Source of the DNA: Lacipirellula parvula
GTDB taxonomy: Bacteria > Planctomycetota > Planctomycetia > Pirellulales > Lacipirellulaceae
DNA length: 64,000 bases
Reading direction: 5' to 3'
NCBI RefSeq assembly: GCF_009177095.1
Contig: NZ_AP021861.1
Coordinates: 1,054,001 to 1,118,000, forward strand
The notes under the pieces are model-generated. The model was given only the letters and a program-made list of their open reading frames with translations, was not told the DNA's origin and searched no databases. Both the position numbers and the translations under genes were made by a program. This document shows, piece after piece, positions 36,211-46,770 of this stretch (the first letter of the stretch is position 1; each line of letters opens with the position of its first letter).

Positions 36211-39179
36211 GATCGCTCGCCAGCCGCGTCAGAGGTTCCTTACCCGTTCGCATCTCGTCACTGGTAACGATGCCGCGCTTTCTAGTTCTCATTGCTCTTG
36301 GTGCGGCAGCGTTTGGGATCGTGCGCCATGCCGCGGCTGCCGACGCGTCGGTTGAACGCGTCGACTTTAACGACCAGATTCGTCCCATCTTCGCCAAGCA
36401 TTGCGTCAGCTGTCACGGCGGCGTCAAGCAAGCCAGCGGCCTTTCGTTCATCTACCGCGACCAAGCCCTCGCGGAAGCCGACTCCGGCCTGGCGGCGATC
36501 GTCCCCGGCAAGCCGGACGAGTCATATTTGATCGAGCGCGTCGCCGACGCTGATCCGGAAACTCGCATGCCCCCTGGGGATCACGGCCCGCCACTCGACG
36601 CCGAGCAGATCGAACTCCTCCGCCGCTGGATCGAGCAAGGCGCCGAGTGGGAGCAGCACTGGTCGTTCACGCCGCCGGTCGAACCGTCGTTGCCGGCAGT
36701 GAACCGCACCCATTGGCCGCGTGACGTGCTCGACCAGTTCGTCCTCGCGAAGATCGAAGCCGCGGGACTCGCGCCGGCACCCGATGCCGCCCGCAGCGAG
36801 TGGCTCCGCCGCGTATCGCTCGATCTCACCGGCTTGCCGCCATCGCCGCAGGACTACCGGTCGTTCGAACTCGACAATCGTCCCGAGGCCTACGAGCGCG
36901 TCGTCGATCGCTTGCTTGCCTCGCCTGCGTACGGCGAACGCTGGGCGTCGATGTGGCTCGACCTGGCGCGCTACGCCGACACATCGGGCTTCGAGAAAGA
37001 TCCGAACCGCAACATATGGCCCTTTCGCGATTGGCTGATCCGCGCGCTCAACGACGACATGCCCTTCGACGAGTTCACCATCCGCCAACTCGCCGGCGAC
37101 TTGCTCCCTGACGCGACGATTGCCGATCGGCTGGCGACGGCGTTCCATCGCAACACGCAGATGAACACCGAAGGTGGGACGGACGACGAAGAGTACCGCC
37201 TCGCCGCGGTGCTCGATCGCGTCAGCACCACCTGGCAGGTGTGGCAAGCGTCGACCTTCCGCTGCACGCAGTGCCACGATCACCCGTACGATCCGTTCCG
37301 CCACGAGGAGTACTACAGCTTCATCGCGTTCTTCAATACGAGCCGCGACGCCGATCTTAACGACGACTCGCCGACGCTCGCGATTCCGGACGATTTGCAG
37401 CAGTGGGATAAGGCCGCCGGACTCGACCGCGAGATTGCGGCCCTCCAACAGCAGCTCTACGCATTGCAGTCTCCGCTGGCGGAAGACGCGACCCGCTGGC
37501 AGCCGCTGACGCCGCTCACCGCCACGACCACCGGCAGCGGGACGATGATCATTGCCGCCGACCCGGCCGACGGCGTCGCCGAGGTTCGCGGCGAAGGGAC
37601 GGTCTCAGCGTGGAGCTTGTTCAAGATCGAGTTCGATCTCGCCGGAGTCGAACGCCTCACTGCGCTCCGTATCGACGCCCTGCCGAAAGACGCGGCCGCC
37701 GCATTAAAAATTCCCGACGAAGGCTTCGTGCTCTCGAAACTTGACGGCGAACTCGTCGCCGCCGACGGCGCCGTGCTTAGCAAGGTGCCGCTCGCCGTCG
37801 CGTTTTGCGATGAAGCGGCCCCGCTGAACGATCCTCAAGCGAGCTTGCGGAAGGACGCCGACGGTTGGGGGGCGTTTTCGCGGCTTTCATCGCGGCGCTA
37901 TGCCGTCTTCATCCCCAAGCAGGCCGTGGAGGTTCCGCCGGGAGCGCGCTTGCGACTCGCCGTGCGGTTCGACCTCACCGACTCGGGCGGCGGCGGGCTC
38001 GTGATCAATCGCGGCCGCTACTCGATCTCGTCGAGCGACGATTGGATTCCCTTCGCCAACGATTCGCGTTACAGCGAACTTCGCCGCGAACTCGCTGCGA
38101 AGCGTAAGGAGCGGGCCGCCATCGCATCGCTCGCCGTGCCGGTGATGGACGAGCAACCGGCCCGGTTCGCCCGCCATACGCAAGTCTTCGGCCGCGGCAA
38201 TTGGCTCGATCGCGAAGCCGAGGTGACCGCCGGCGTTCCCGCCGTGCTGCCGCCGCTGGCAAGCGAGGGACCGGCCGACCGCCTCGCGATGGCCCGCTGG
38301 ATCGCGTCGCCGCAGAATCCCCTCACCGCGCGGGTGATGGTCAACCGCATCTGGCAGGAACTCTTCGGCATCGGCATCGTCGAAACCGCGGAAGACTTTG
38401 GCACCTCCGGCGAGCGCCCCTCGCATCCCGAACTGCTCGACCATCTCGCGCTCCGCTTCCAAGGCGAGCAAGCGTGGAGCGTCAAGCAACTTCTCCGTTC
38501 GATCGTCCTGTCGTCCGCCTATCGCCAATCGAGCGGCGCGTCGTCCGACAAGCTCGCGGTCGATCCTCGCAACCGGCTCGTCTCGCGCGGCCCGCGGACG
38601 CGGCTCTCCGCCGAGATGGTCCGCGATCAGGCGCTCGCCCTCTCGGGCCGGCTCTCGGCGAAGATGTACGGCAAACCGGTGATGCCGCCGCAACCTGACG
38701 GCGTCTGGCGAAGCGTCTACAACGGCGAAGTTTGGACGAACGCCGAGGGCGAGGATCGTTACCGCCGCGCCGTCTACACCTATTGGAAGCGGACGAGCGG
38801 TTACCCCAGCATGGCGACGTTCGACGCTCCCAGCCGCGACATTTGCACCGTCCGCCGCATCGCGACGAACACGCCGCTCCAGGCGCTCGCGACGCTCAAC
38901 GACGAAGCCTACATCGAACTGGCTCAAGGCTTTGCCGAACGAATGGCCGCCGCGGCGAGTGAGCCCACAGCGCAAATCGCCTCTGGGTATCGGCTGGCGA
39001 CCGGGCAAGCGCCGCACGTGGCGAAGCTCCAGCGATTGCAGCAACTTTACGACGAAGCGGCGCTGGCTTACGACGCTGATCCGCAAGCGGCCCAGTCGCT
39101 CGCCAAAGATCGTTCTCATTACGCCCTCACGATCGTCGCCAACGCGATGCTCAATCTCGACGATCTGCTGACCAAATAA
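36207..39179 (+). CDS. planctomycete cytochrome-like PSCyt1-DUF1549-DUF1553 protein, copy 1
   Basis: 990 residues. Signal peptide FLVLIALGAAAFGIV is followed by the PSCyt1 domain with a haem-binding CVSCH at Cys66 (RPIFAKHCVSCHGG), the PSCyt2/DUF1549 domain (PRDVLDQFVLAKIE, YGERWASMWLDLARYADTSG) with a second CTQCHDHPYDPF at Cys353, an inserted beta-rich domain of ~200 residues (about 410-610), and the PSD1/DUF1553 domain (NPLTARVMVNRIWQELFG, TPLQALATLNDEAYIE). Such proteins are exported and probably carry c-type haem, but their reaction is unknown; they are always paired with DUF1501 proteins. The following DUF1501 gene starts at the last base of this gene's stop codon (TAATG). Confidence 0.9.
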   Translation: MRSLASRVRGSLPVRISSLVTMPRFLVLIALGAAAFGIVRHAAAADASVERVDFNDQIRPIFAKHCVSCHGGVKQASGLSFIYRDQALAEADSGLAAIVPGKPDESYLIERVADADPETRMPPGDHGPPLDAEQIELLRRWIEQGAEWEQHWSFTPPVEPSLPAVNRTHWPRDVLDQFVLAKIEAAGLAPAPDAARSEWLRRVSLDLTGLPPSPQDYRSFELDNRPEAYERVVDRLLASPAYGERWASMWLDLARYADTSGFEKDPNRNIWPFRDWLIRALNDDMPFDEFTIRQLAGDLLPDATIADRLATAFHRNTQMNTEGGTDDEEYRLAAVLDRVSTTWQVWQASTFRCTQCHDHPYDPFRHEEYYSFIAFFNTSRDADLNDDSPTLAIPDDLQQWDKAAGLDREIAALQQQLYALQSPLAEDATRWQPLTPLTATTTGSGTMIIAADPADGVAEVRGEGTVSAWSLFKIEFDLAGVERLTALRIDALPKDAAAALKIPDEGFVLSKLDGELVAADGAVLSKVPLAVAFCDEAAPLNDPQASLRKDADGWGAFSRLSSRRYAVFIPKQAVEVPPGARLRLAVRFDLTDSGGGGLVINRGRYSISSSDDWIPFANDSRYSELRRELAAKRKERAAIASLAVPVMDEQPARFARHTQVFGRGNWLDREAEVTAGVPAVLPPLASEGPADRLAMARWIASPQNPLTARVMVNRIWQELFGIGIVETAEDFGTSGERPSHPELLDHLALRFQGEQAWSVKQLLRSIVLSSAYRQSSGASSDKLAVDPRNRLVSRGPRTRLSAEMVRDQALALSGRLSAKMYGKPVMPPQPDGVWRSVYNGEVWTNAEGEDRYRRAVYTYWKRTSGYPSMATFDAPSRDICTVRRIATNTPLQALATLNDEAYIELAQGFAERMAAAASEPTAQIASGYRLATGQAPHVAKLQRLQQLYDEAALAYDADPQAAQSLAKDRSHYALTIVANAMLNLDDLLTK

Positions 39180-40681
39180 TGCGTAACTCACTATTCAACG
39201 AACTGGCGCAAGCGGAACTCACTCACACGACGCGGCGGCTCTTCCTGCGTGACGGCGTCGCCGGTCTGGGCGCGGCGTGGCTTGCGTCGACGCTGGGCAA
39301 TTCGCTGCTCGGCGGCAGTGCTCAAGCTTCAGGCACTGGGGCGGTTCGCGATCCGATGCGGCCCCTTGCTCCGCAGTTGCCGCCGCTCGTCGCCAAAGCT
39401 AAGCGGGTGATCTACCTCCACATGGCAGGCGCCCCGAGCCAACTGGAACTCTTCGACTACAAGCCGGAACTAAAAAAGCTCGACGGCCAAGATTGCCCGC
39501 AAGAGTTCATCGCTGGCAAACGCTTTGCGTTCATCCGCGGCGTGCCGAAGCTGCTCGGCCCGCAATTCGAGTTCGCCCAGCATGGCGAATCGGGCGCGTG
39601 GCTCAGCGATCGCTTGCCCCACTTCGCAAAGGTCGTCGACAAGGCCTGCTTCGTCCGCACGATGGTCACCGACCAGTTCAACCACGCCCCCGCGCAGTTG
39701 CTGGTTCACACCGGCAATCAGAACCTCGGTTACGCCTCGATGGGCTGCTGGGCCACGTACGGCCTCGGTTCGGAGAATCAGAATCTTCCGGGCTTCGTCG
39801 TATTGCTCTCCGGCGGCAAGTTCCCCGACGCCGGCAAGAGCGTCTGGGGCTCCGGTTTCCTACCGTCGGTCTATCAAGGGGTGCAGTGCCGTTCGAGCGG
39901 CGAGCCGGTGCTGTTCCTCTCGAACCCGCCGGGGATCGATCGCACGCTCCGCGGCCGGATGGTCGACGCGATCGCCGACGTCAACCGCAAGACATACGAC
40001 GAGGTGGCCGACCCTGAAACGCTCACGCGCATCGCGCAGTACGAGCTTGCCTATCGCATGCAAATGTCGGCGACCGACGCGATGGACTACAGCCAAGAGC
40101 CGGCCCACGTCCATAAGATGTACGGCACCCAGCCGGGGCAAGAAAGCCTCGCGAACAACTGTCTCCTCGCGCGGCGGCTGATCGAACGGGGCGTCCGCTT
40201 TGTGCAATTGTTCGACTGGGGTTGGGACTCCCACGGCGCCGGCGAGAACGAAGCCCTGCATCACGGGTTCAAAGACAAGTGTCGGCAACTCGATCAGCCG
40301 GTGACCGCGCTGTTGCTCGATCTCGAACAGCGCGGGCTGCTCGACGAAACGCTCGTCGTCTGGTCGGGCGAGTTCGGCCGCACGCCGATGCGCGAGAACC
40401 GCGGCGGCAAAGAAATGACGCTCGTCGGCCGCGACCATCACCCGCACGCTTTTACGTTGTGGATGGCCGGCGGCGGCGTCCGCGCGGGTCATAGCTATGG
40501 CGAGACCGACCCGATCGGCTACGCACCGATTACCGATAAGGTCGAAGTCCGCGACCTGCAGGCGACGATCCTGCGGCTGCTGGGGCTCGACCACGAACGG
40601 CTCGTCTTCCCGTTCCAGGGGCTCGATCAAAAACTGACCGGCGTCAAACCGGCCCGCGTCATCGATTCCATCATCGCGTAA
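39179..40681 (+). CDS. DUF1501 protein with Tat signal, copy 1
   Basis: 500 residues. The N-terminus TTRRLFLRDGVAGLGAAW is a twin-arginine signal, so the folded protein is exported by Tat. The rest is the sulfatase-like DUF1501 fold: KRVIYLHMAGAPSQLELFDYKP, CPQEFIAGKRF, FNHAPAQLLVHTGNQ, GYASMGCWATYGLGSEN, RGVRFVQLFDWGWDSHG, TLVVWSGEFGRTPM and RDHHPHAFTLWMAGGGV. The Asp/His residues in DWGWDSHG, GRDHHPHAF and GEFGRT look like a metal site, as in alkaline-phosphatase-superfamily enzymes. It is translationally coupled to the preceding cytochrome-like gene, the usual partner. Substrate unknown; polysaccharide sulfate or phosphate is a common guess. Confidence 0.92.
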   Translation: MRNSLFNELAQAELTHTTRRLFLRDGVAGLGAAWLASTLGNSLLGGSAQASGTGAVRDPMRPLAPQLPPLVAKAKRVIYLHMAGAPSQLELFDYKPELKKLDGQDCPQEFIAGKRFAFIRGVPKLLGPQFEFAQHGESGAWLSDRLPHFAKVVDKACFVRTMVTDQFNHAPAQLLVHTGNQNLGYASMGCWATYGLGSENQNLPGFVVLLSGGKFPDAGKSVWGSGFLPSVYQGVQCRSSGEPVLFLSNPPGIDRTLRGRMVDAIADVNRKTYDEVADPETLTRIAQYELAYRMQMSATDAMDYSQEPAHVHKMYGTQPGQESLANNCLLARRLIERGVRFVQLFDWGWDSHGAGENEALHHGFKDKCRQLDQPVTALLLDLEQRGLLDETLVVWSGEFGRTPMRENRGGKEMTLVGRDHHPHAFTLWMAGGGVRAGHSYGETDPIGYAPITDKVEVRDLQATILRLLGLDHERLVFPFQGLDQKLTGVKPARVIDSIIA

Positions 40682-40710
40682 GCCCCGCCAATAAAACTCA
40701 AGCCCTCCCA

Positions 40711-40740
40711 GTAGCCGCGGGGCAACGCCCCCGCCGGCGC
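40711..40740. repeat. palindromic repeat family B, copy 2
   Basis: Related to the repeat at 3338-3354: stem gcgggg, loop aac, with a one-base bulge in the other arm, and the same flanking ccag-agccgcggg and cgccgg. It lies between the first DUF1501 gene and the second cytochrome-like gene. Confidence 0.65.
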
Positions 40741-40842
40741 ATTCCGAAAAGTTCAACCCTCCAAGCCATTTTGCGGGCTCCCTTTTCCAGCTGCGGCTAG
40801 TCCCCTTTTCCCGCAGCGACCCCAGATGAGTAAACTGGAGGG

Positions 40843-43281
40843 ATGCTCTTCCGCTCCTTTCTATCCCTGCTCACGCTCGTCGGCGGCTTGCTGCTGAGCG
40901 GCGTTGAACTGTCCCAAGCGGTGCCGGTGAACTTCTCGCGGGAAGTAAAACCGATCCTCGCGCGCCGTTGCTTCGCGTGCCACGGTCCCGACTCGGGCGA
41001 AGGGGGCCTGCGGCTCGACAGCCGCGAGCACGCCCTCGCAGAGCTTGACTCGGGATCGTTCGCGATCGTGCCGGAAGACGTCGATTCAAGCGAACTGCTC
41101 GCGCGAGTGACTTCGGAGGATGAGTTCACTCGCATGCCGCCCGAAGGGAAGCCGCTTACTCCGCACGAAGTCGACGTGCTCCGACGCTGGATCGCCGAAG
41201 GGGCGGCGTACCAAAAGCACTGGGCGTTCGTTGCCCCAGAAAAACACGAGCCGCCGGCTTTGGAAGCAAGCCCCCACAAGTCGTGGGTGCAGACGCCGAT
41301 CGATGCCTTTATTCTCGCGCAGCTCGAAGCGAACAACCTGCAGCCGGCGCCGAAGGCGGATAAGCGAACCCTCTGCCGCCGCGCCTACTACGACCTCACT
41401 GGCCTGCCGCCGAGCGAACAGCAACTTGAAGAGTTCCTCGCCGACGAATCGCCGGACGCGTGGGAGAAGCTAATCGACAAGCTTCTCGCCTCGCCCCACT
41501 ACGGCGAGCGCTGGGGCCGGCACTGGCTCGACCTTGTCCGCTTCGCCGAAACGAACAGCTTCGAGCGTGACGGCGAAAAGCAATACGCCTGGAAGTACCG
41601 CGACTACGTCATCCGCAGTTTCAATGACGACAAACCGTACAACCAGTTCGTGAAGGAGCAGCTCGCCGGCGACGAGCTCGACGAGGTGACGCGCGATTCG
41701 ATCATTGGCACCGGCTACTACCGATTAGGGATCTGGGACGATGAGCCAGCCGATTCGGTCCAAGCGCGCAGCGATGAAATGGACGACCTCATCGCCACCA
41801 CGAGCCAAGCCTTTCTCGGCCTCACCGTCGGCTGCGCACGCTGCCACGATCACAAGATCGATCCGATCCCGCAAAAAGACTATTACGGGATGGCGGCGTT
41901 CTTCGCCGACGTGACGCCGTTTGCGGAACGGGGGGATTTGCAAACGAACAACCAGTGGGATCTCACCGTGCCCGCGAATGCGGCCGAGCGGGGCGAGCGG
42001 CGCCAGCGGATTCGGACGATCAGCCGCGAAAAATATTCGATGGAACAAGTCGGCGTGAAGCGGATGAGCGGCCCCGACCAACGCCGTTCGGAAACGCAGC
42101 GCCGCGAAGGGTTGCTCAAGGCGAAGCTGAAGGACTATCTCAACGACTCGGAGTGGGAGCAGTATCAGCAGACGCTCGCCCGACTGAACGACGCGCAAGA
42201 AGACTTGAAGAAGCTCAACCAGAAGAGCGCTCCCGACTGGGCTCTCGCGCTCGCGCGCTGCAACGCGCCCCCGGAGCCGACGCACCTGAACGTCCGCGGC
42301 AACCCTCACGTCCCGGGCGAAGTGGTCGAACCCCGCTTCCCGCAACTCTTCGGCGTCGAGCAGCCGACGATTCCCGCAGCGCCGGCAGGCGCGCGTTCGG
42401 CCGGCCGGCGCAAGGTGCTCGCCGACTGGATCGCGTCCAACGACAACATGCTCACGTCGCGGGTGATCGCGAACCGCGTCTGGCAGCACCACTTTGGCCG
42501 CGGCCTCGTCCGCTCGGCGAACAACTTTGGCGAGCTCGGCGACGTGCCGACGCATCCCGAACTATTAGATTGGCTCGCGATCTGGCTCACCGAGCATGAG
42601 TGGAAACTAAAACCGCTCCACCGGTTGATCATGACTTCGAGCGCCTACCAGATGTCGAGCCAGGCCGACGCCGCCGCGCTCGCCGCCGATCCGCTCAACG
42701 ACAACCTGTGGCGATTCGACTTGCGTCGGCTCGGCGCCGAAGAACTCCGCGACGCGACGCTCGCCGCCAGTGGCAAGCTCAACCTCGAGATGTACGGCCC
42801 GAGCTTCTACCCCGAGATGTCGCCCGAGGTGCTGGCCACGCAGTCGATGCCAGGCCAAGGCTGGGGCAAGTCGTCGTCCAAAGAACAATCGAGACGCAGC
42901 GTCTATATCTACGTGAAGCGCTCGCTGCTGACGCCGCTCCTCACGGCGTTCGACTTCCCCGACGTCGACGCCAGCTGCGAAGCACGCTTCAACACAACCC
43001 AACCGGGCCAAGCGCTGTCAATGCTCAACGGCCAGTTCGCCAACGAGCAAGCCGGCTACCTCGCCAATCGCGTCCGCACCGAAGCGGGCGACGATCCGAA
43101 AGACCAAGTCGCCCGCGCGATCGAAATCACCTTAGGCCGCGAAGCGACCAAAGAAGAAATCGCCGACGGCCTCGAGCTATTAAATCAACTCACAAAAGAA
43201 CACAACCGCGACCCGCAAGAAGCCCTCCGCTACTGGTGCCTAGTCGCGCTCAACCAAAACGAATTCCTGTACCTAGACTAA
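40843..43281 (+). CDS. planctomycete cytochrome-like PSCyt1-DUF1549-DUF1553 protein, copy 2
   Basis: 812 residues. Signal peptide FLSLLTLVGGLLLSGVELSQA. PSCyt1 has the haem motif CFACHG at Cys43 (KPILARRCFACHG), DUF1549 has CARCHDHKIDPI at Cys331, and DUF1553 follows (RVIANRVWQHHFGRGLV, THPELLDWLAIWL, NTTQPGQALSMLNGQFAN). It lacks the long beta-rich insert of copy 1, and has a charged coiled-coil-like segment (about residues 420-470, LNDAQEDLKKLNQKSA). The two copies share domain order but not close sequence, so they are old paralogues rather than a recent tandem duplication. It is paired with the following DUF1501 gene across a 108 bp gap that holds a perfect inverted repeat. Confidence 0.92.
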   Translation: MLFRSFLSLLTLVGGLLLSGVELSQAVPVNFSREVKPILARRCFACHGPDSGEGGLRLDSREHALAELDSGSFAIVPEDVDSSELLARVTSEDEFTRMPPEGKPLTPHEVDVLRRWIAEGAAYQKHWAFVAPEKHEPPALEASPHKSWVQTPIDAFILAQLEANNLQPAPKADKRTLCRRAYYDLTGLPPSEQQLEEFLADESPDAWEKLIDKLLASPHYGERWGRHWLDLVRFAETNSFERDGEKQYAWKYRDYVIRSFNDDKPYNQFVKEQLAGDELDEVTRDSIIGTGYYRLGIWDDEPADSVQARSDEMDDLIATTSQAFLGLTVGCARCHDHKIDPIPQKDYYGMAAFFADVTPFAERGDLQTNNQWDLTVPANAAERGERRQRIRTISREKYSMEQVGVKRMSGPDQRRSETQRREGLLKAKLKDYLNDSEWEQYQQTLARLNDAQEDLKKLNQKSAPDWALALARCNAPPEPTHLNVRGNPHVPGEVVEPRFPQLFGVEQPTIPAAPAGARSAGRRKVLADWIASNDNMLTSRVIANRVWQHHFGRGLVRSANNFGELGDVPTHPELLDWLAIWLTEHEWKLKPLHRLIMTSSAYQMSSQADAAALAADPLNDNLWRFDLRRLGAEELRDATLAASGKLNLEMYGPSFYPEMSPEVLATQSMPGQGWGKSSSKEQSRRSVYIYVKRSLLTPLLTAFDFPDVDASCEARFNTTQPGQALSMLNGQFANEQAGYLANRVRTEAGDDPKDQVARAIEITLGREATKEEIADGLELLNQLTKEHNRDPQEALRYWCLVALNQNEFLYLD

Positions 43282-43296
43282 ATCTCCCCCGCATTC

Positions 43297-43367
43297 CTTT
43301 GCGCCTTCGCGCCTTTGCGTGAGACCATCTTCATTAAGATCTCACGCAAAGGCGCGAAGGCGCAAAG
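43297..43367. repeat. perfect 28 bp inverted repeat
   Basis: Arms 43297-43324 and 43340-43367 are perfect reverse complements (arm begins ctttgcgccttcgcgccttt) around a 15-nt loop. It lies between the second cytochrome-like gene and its DUF1501 partner and would form a very stable RNA hairpin, separating or protecting the two cistrons. Confidence 0.93.
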
Positions 43368-43389
43368 AAGACGAAGAGAAAGCAAAGCG

Positions 43390-44826
<1,437 letters not shown>

Positions 44827-44986
44827 CTAACAATGAGAGCCGCAGGCCGAGCCGGTGGCTTTCAATAGCGTCACGATCAATCGCGGAAACTCACGGATAA
44901 TTATTGCCGCAATTTCAAGCCTTGGCCTGCTAAACAATCTCAAGGTAAACTCACCCCACATGTCATGCCGGAGTAGGGGGAGTTGC

Positions 44987-45565
44987 ATGTCGTCGGAGCG
45001 GGAGTTGTATCGTCTTAAGGGCCGAAACGCACTGGTGCTGGGAGCCGTTGGGGAATTGACCCAGCAGGCCGAGGCGGCGCTTGCCGCGGCCGGGGCCACG
45101 GTTTCGCGGAGCACGCTCGAGGGGTATCAAGCCGTGGGATCGACCCCCGCGGAGTTCCCAAACATCGTCGTCCTCGTGACCGTCGCGAGCGATTCGCCCG
45201 CCTCGAACGGCGATTGGGAGGCGGTCGACCGCCAGCAGCGGACGCTCGTCGCCCTGCCGACCGCGATTCTGAGCAACGTCGTCCCCGCCATGCGTCGCGC
45301 GGGCTGGGGGCGGATCATCTTCGTTGCTGACGGCGACCCGAGTTCGATGGCCGCGATCACCGCCCGTACGGCTCAAGCGGCGCTGCTGCAGGCCGAGGCC
45401 CGGCAACTCGCGGCGGCCGGCATCACGGTGAACCAAATCATCGCTCGCAGCGGCGGCGTCACGTCTGAATCGGAACTGGCCGAAGCGATTGGCGCCGCGG
45501 CCCTCTACTTTGCTAGCGAAGAATCGTCGTTCGTGACGGGGCAGTCGCTGCAAATTGGCGGTTGA
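44987..45565 (+). CDS. degenerate short-chain dehydrogenase/reductase-like protein
   Basis: 192 residues from the ATG at 44987, which has GGGGGAG upstream; the longer frame starting at 44855 lacks this. The fold reads as SDR: NALVLGAVGELTQQAEAALAAAG (N-terminal nucleotide-binding strand and helix), GWGRIIFVADGD, LAAAGITVNQIIAR and a C-terminal ALYFASEESSFVTGQSLQIGG that matches the usual SDR ending. The catalytic Tyr-x-x-x-Lys is not there: the equivalent stretch reads AITARTAQAALL. The N-terminal glycine motif is also atypical. The protein is shorter than usual (~250). It may bind a nucleotide without catalysis, or act as a structural partner. Confidence 0.7.
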   Translation: MSSERELYRLKGRNALVLGAVGELTQQAEAALAAAGATVSRSTLEGYQAVGSTPAEFPNIVVLVTVASDSPASNGDWEAVDRQQRTLVALPTAILSNVVPAMRRAGWGRIIFVADGDPSSMAAITARTAQAALLQAEARQLAAAGITVNQIIARSGGVTSESELAEAIGAAALYFASEESSFVTGQSLQIGG

Positions 45566-45590
45566 GCGTCGTGGTCACGCCGGCCACTCT

Positions 45591-45662
45591 GTCATTCTGA
45601 GCGGAGCGAAGAATCTGGCAGCTCATTTGGTCCGCTAGATCCTTCGCTCCGCTCAGGATGAC
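45591..45662. repeat. 26 bp inverted repeat (gtcattctgagcggagcgaa family)
   Basis: Arms 45591-45616 and 45637-45662 are reverse complements with two mismatches, separated by 20 nt. It ends 70 bp before the start of the TIGR03032-like gene and follows the SDR-like gene by 25 bp, so it may end one transcript. The same kind of sequence is common in many bacterial genomes. Confidence 0.85.
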
Positions 45663-45732
45663 GGGATCTATGCCGGTTCGAAAATCGCCGCAGCCGCTGC
45701 AACCCGCCGGCGATTCCCGCTACACTCGAACC

Positions 45733-46770
45733 ATGCCCACCTCGTCCCGCCGCCGCTTGGCCTCGCCTCCGATCGTCGGCGCCCGCCCGATCGAACTGCG
45801 GGTGCGCGGCGACTTCGTCGAGTGGCTGGCCGCGAGCGGCGGCACGCTCGCCGTGACGACGTACAACTCGGGAAAGCTCGCCCTCTTCTCGGCCCCTGAC
45901 GGAACGCTTACCGCCAGCTACTGGTCATTGCCGCGGCCGATGGGAATGGCGGTGAGCGGCAATCAACTGGCGGTGGCGACGCGCGACCTTCTCTGGCAGA
46001 TGGAGATCGCGGCCAACGACGCCGCAGCCGAAGCGAACCAATTGATCACGCCGCGGCAGGTCGATGCGACCGGCCGGCTCGACGCCCACGACCTCGCTTT
46101 TGATCGCCGCGGCCTGCTGTTCGCCAACACGCGATTCAATTGCGTCGCGCGGCCGAGCGAACGTGCCAGTTTCAAACGGACCTGGCAGCCGCCGTTCATG
46201 GCCGACGCCGCGACCAATACCGCCGTCGATTGCTGCCACCTCAACGGCATCGGCGTCCGTGAGGGGCGGCTGGCGATGGCGACGGCATTTTGCGAACGCT
46301 CGGAACCGGCGGCGTGGCGTGCGGGCGATCGGTTTGCTTCGGGCGTGCTCCTCGACGTGCGGCAGAATCGAGTCGCGGTCCGCGGACTGAGCATGCCCCA
46401 CTCGCCTCGCTGGCACGACGGGCAGTGGTGGCTGTGCGATTCAGGCCGCGGCGCCCTCGCGACGGTGCACTTGGGACGCGAGATATTCGAGCCGGTGATC
46501 GAACTTCCCGGCATGACCCGTGGACTGACGTTTGTAGGCGATCGCGCGGTCGTCGGGCTATCGCGCATCCGCAAACGGCACATCCTCGATGCCCCGCCGG
46601 TTCGCGAGCGCTGGCCGCGGCTCCGCTCGGGCGTGGCGGTCGTCGACTACGCCCGCGGCGTGGAAACCGGCTCGCTTGAATTCGTCCGCGGCGGGCGCGA
46701 GGTCTACGACGCGGCGTTCCTGCCGGGCGTCACCGCGGCAACATTCCCAACTGAAGCGGTAGGCGCCTAA
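45733..46770 (+). CDS. TIGR03032/DUF4915-like protein
   Basis: 345 residues from the ATG at 45733. It has the family pattern of a beta-propeller-like protein: GDFVEWLAASGGTLAVTTYN, DAHDLAFDRRGLLFANTRFN, SFKRTWQPPFMADA with DCCHLNGIGV, and RWHDGQWWLCDSGRG. Function of the family is not established; some members sit in glycan or sulfation-related clusters. It has no signal peptide. Its TAA is directly followed by the ATG of uvsE (46768-46771), so the two are tightly coupled, although they have no known functional link. Confidence 0.75.
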   Translation: MPTSSRRRLASPPIVGARPIELRVRGDFVEWLAASGGTLAVTTYNSGKLALFSAPDGTLTASYWSLPRPMGMAVSGNQLAVATRDLLWQMEIAANDAAAEANQLITPRQVDATGRLDAHDLAFDRRGLLFANTRFNCVARPSERASFKRTWQPPFMADAATNTAVDCCHLNGIGVREGRLAMATAFCERSEPAAWRAGDRFASGVLLDVRQNRVAVRGLSMPHSPRWHDGQWWLCDSGRGALATVHLGREIFEPVIELPGMTRGLTFVGDRAVVGLSRIRKRHILDAPPVRERWPRLRSGVAVVDYARGVETGSLEFVRGGREVYDAAFLPGVTAATFPTEAVGA

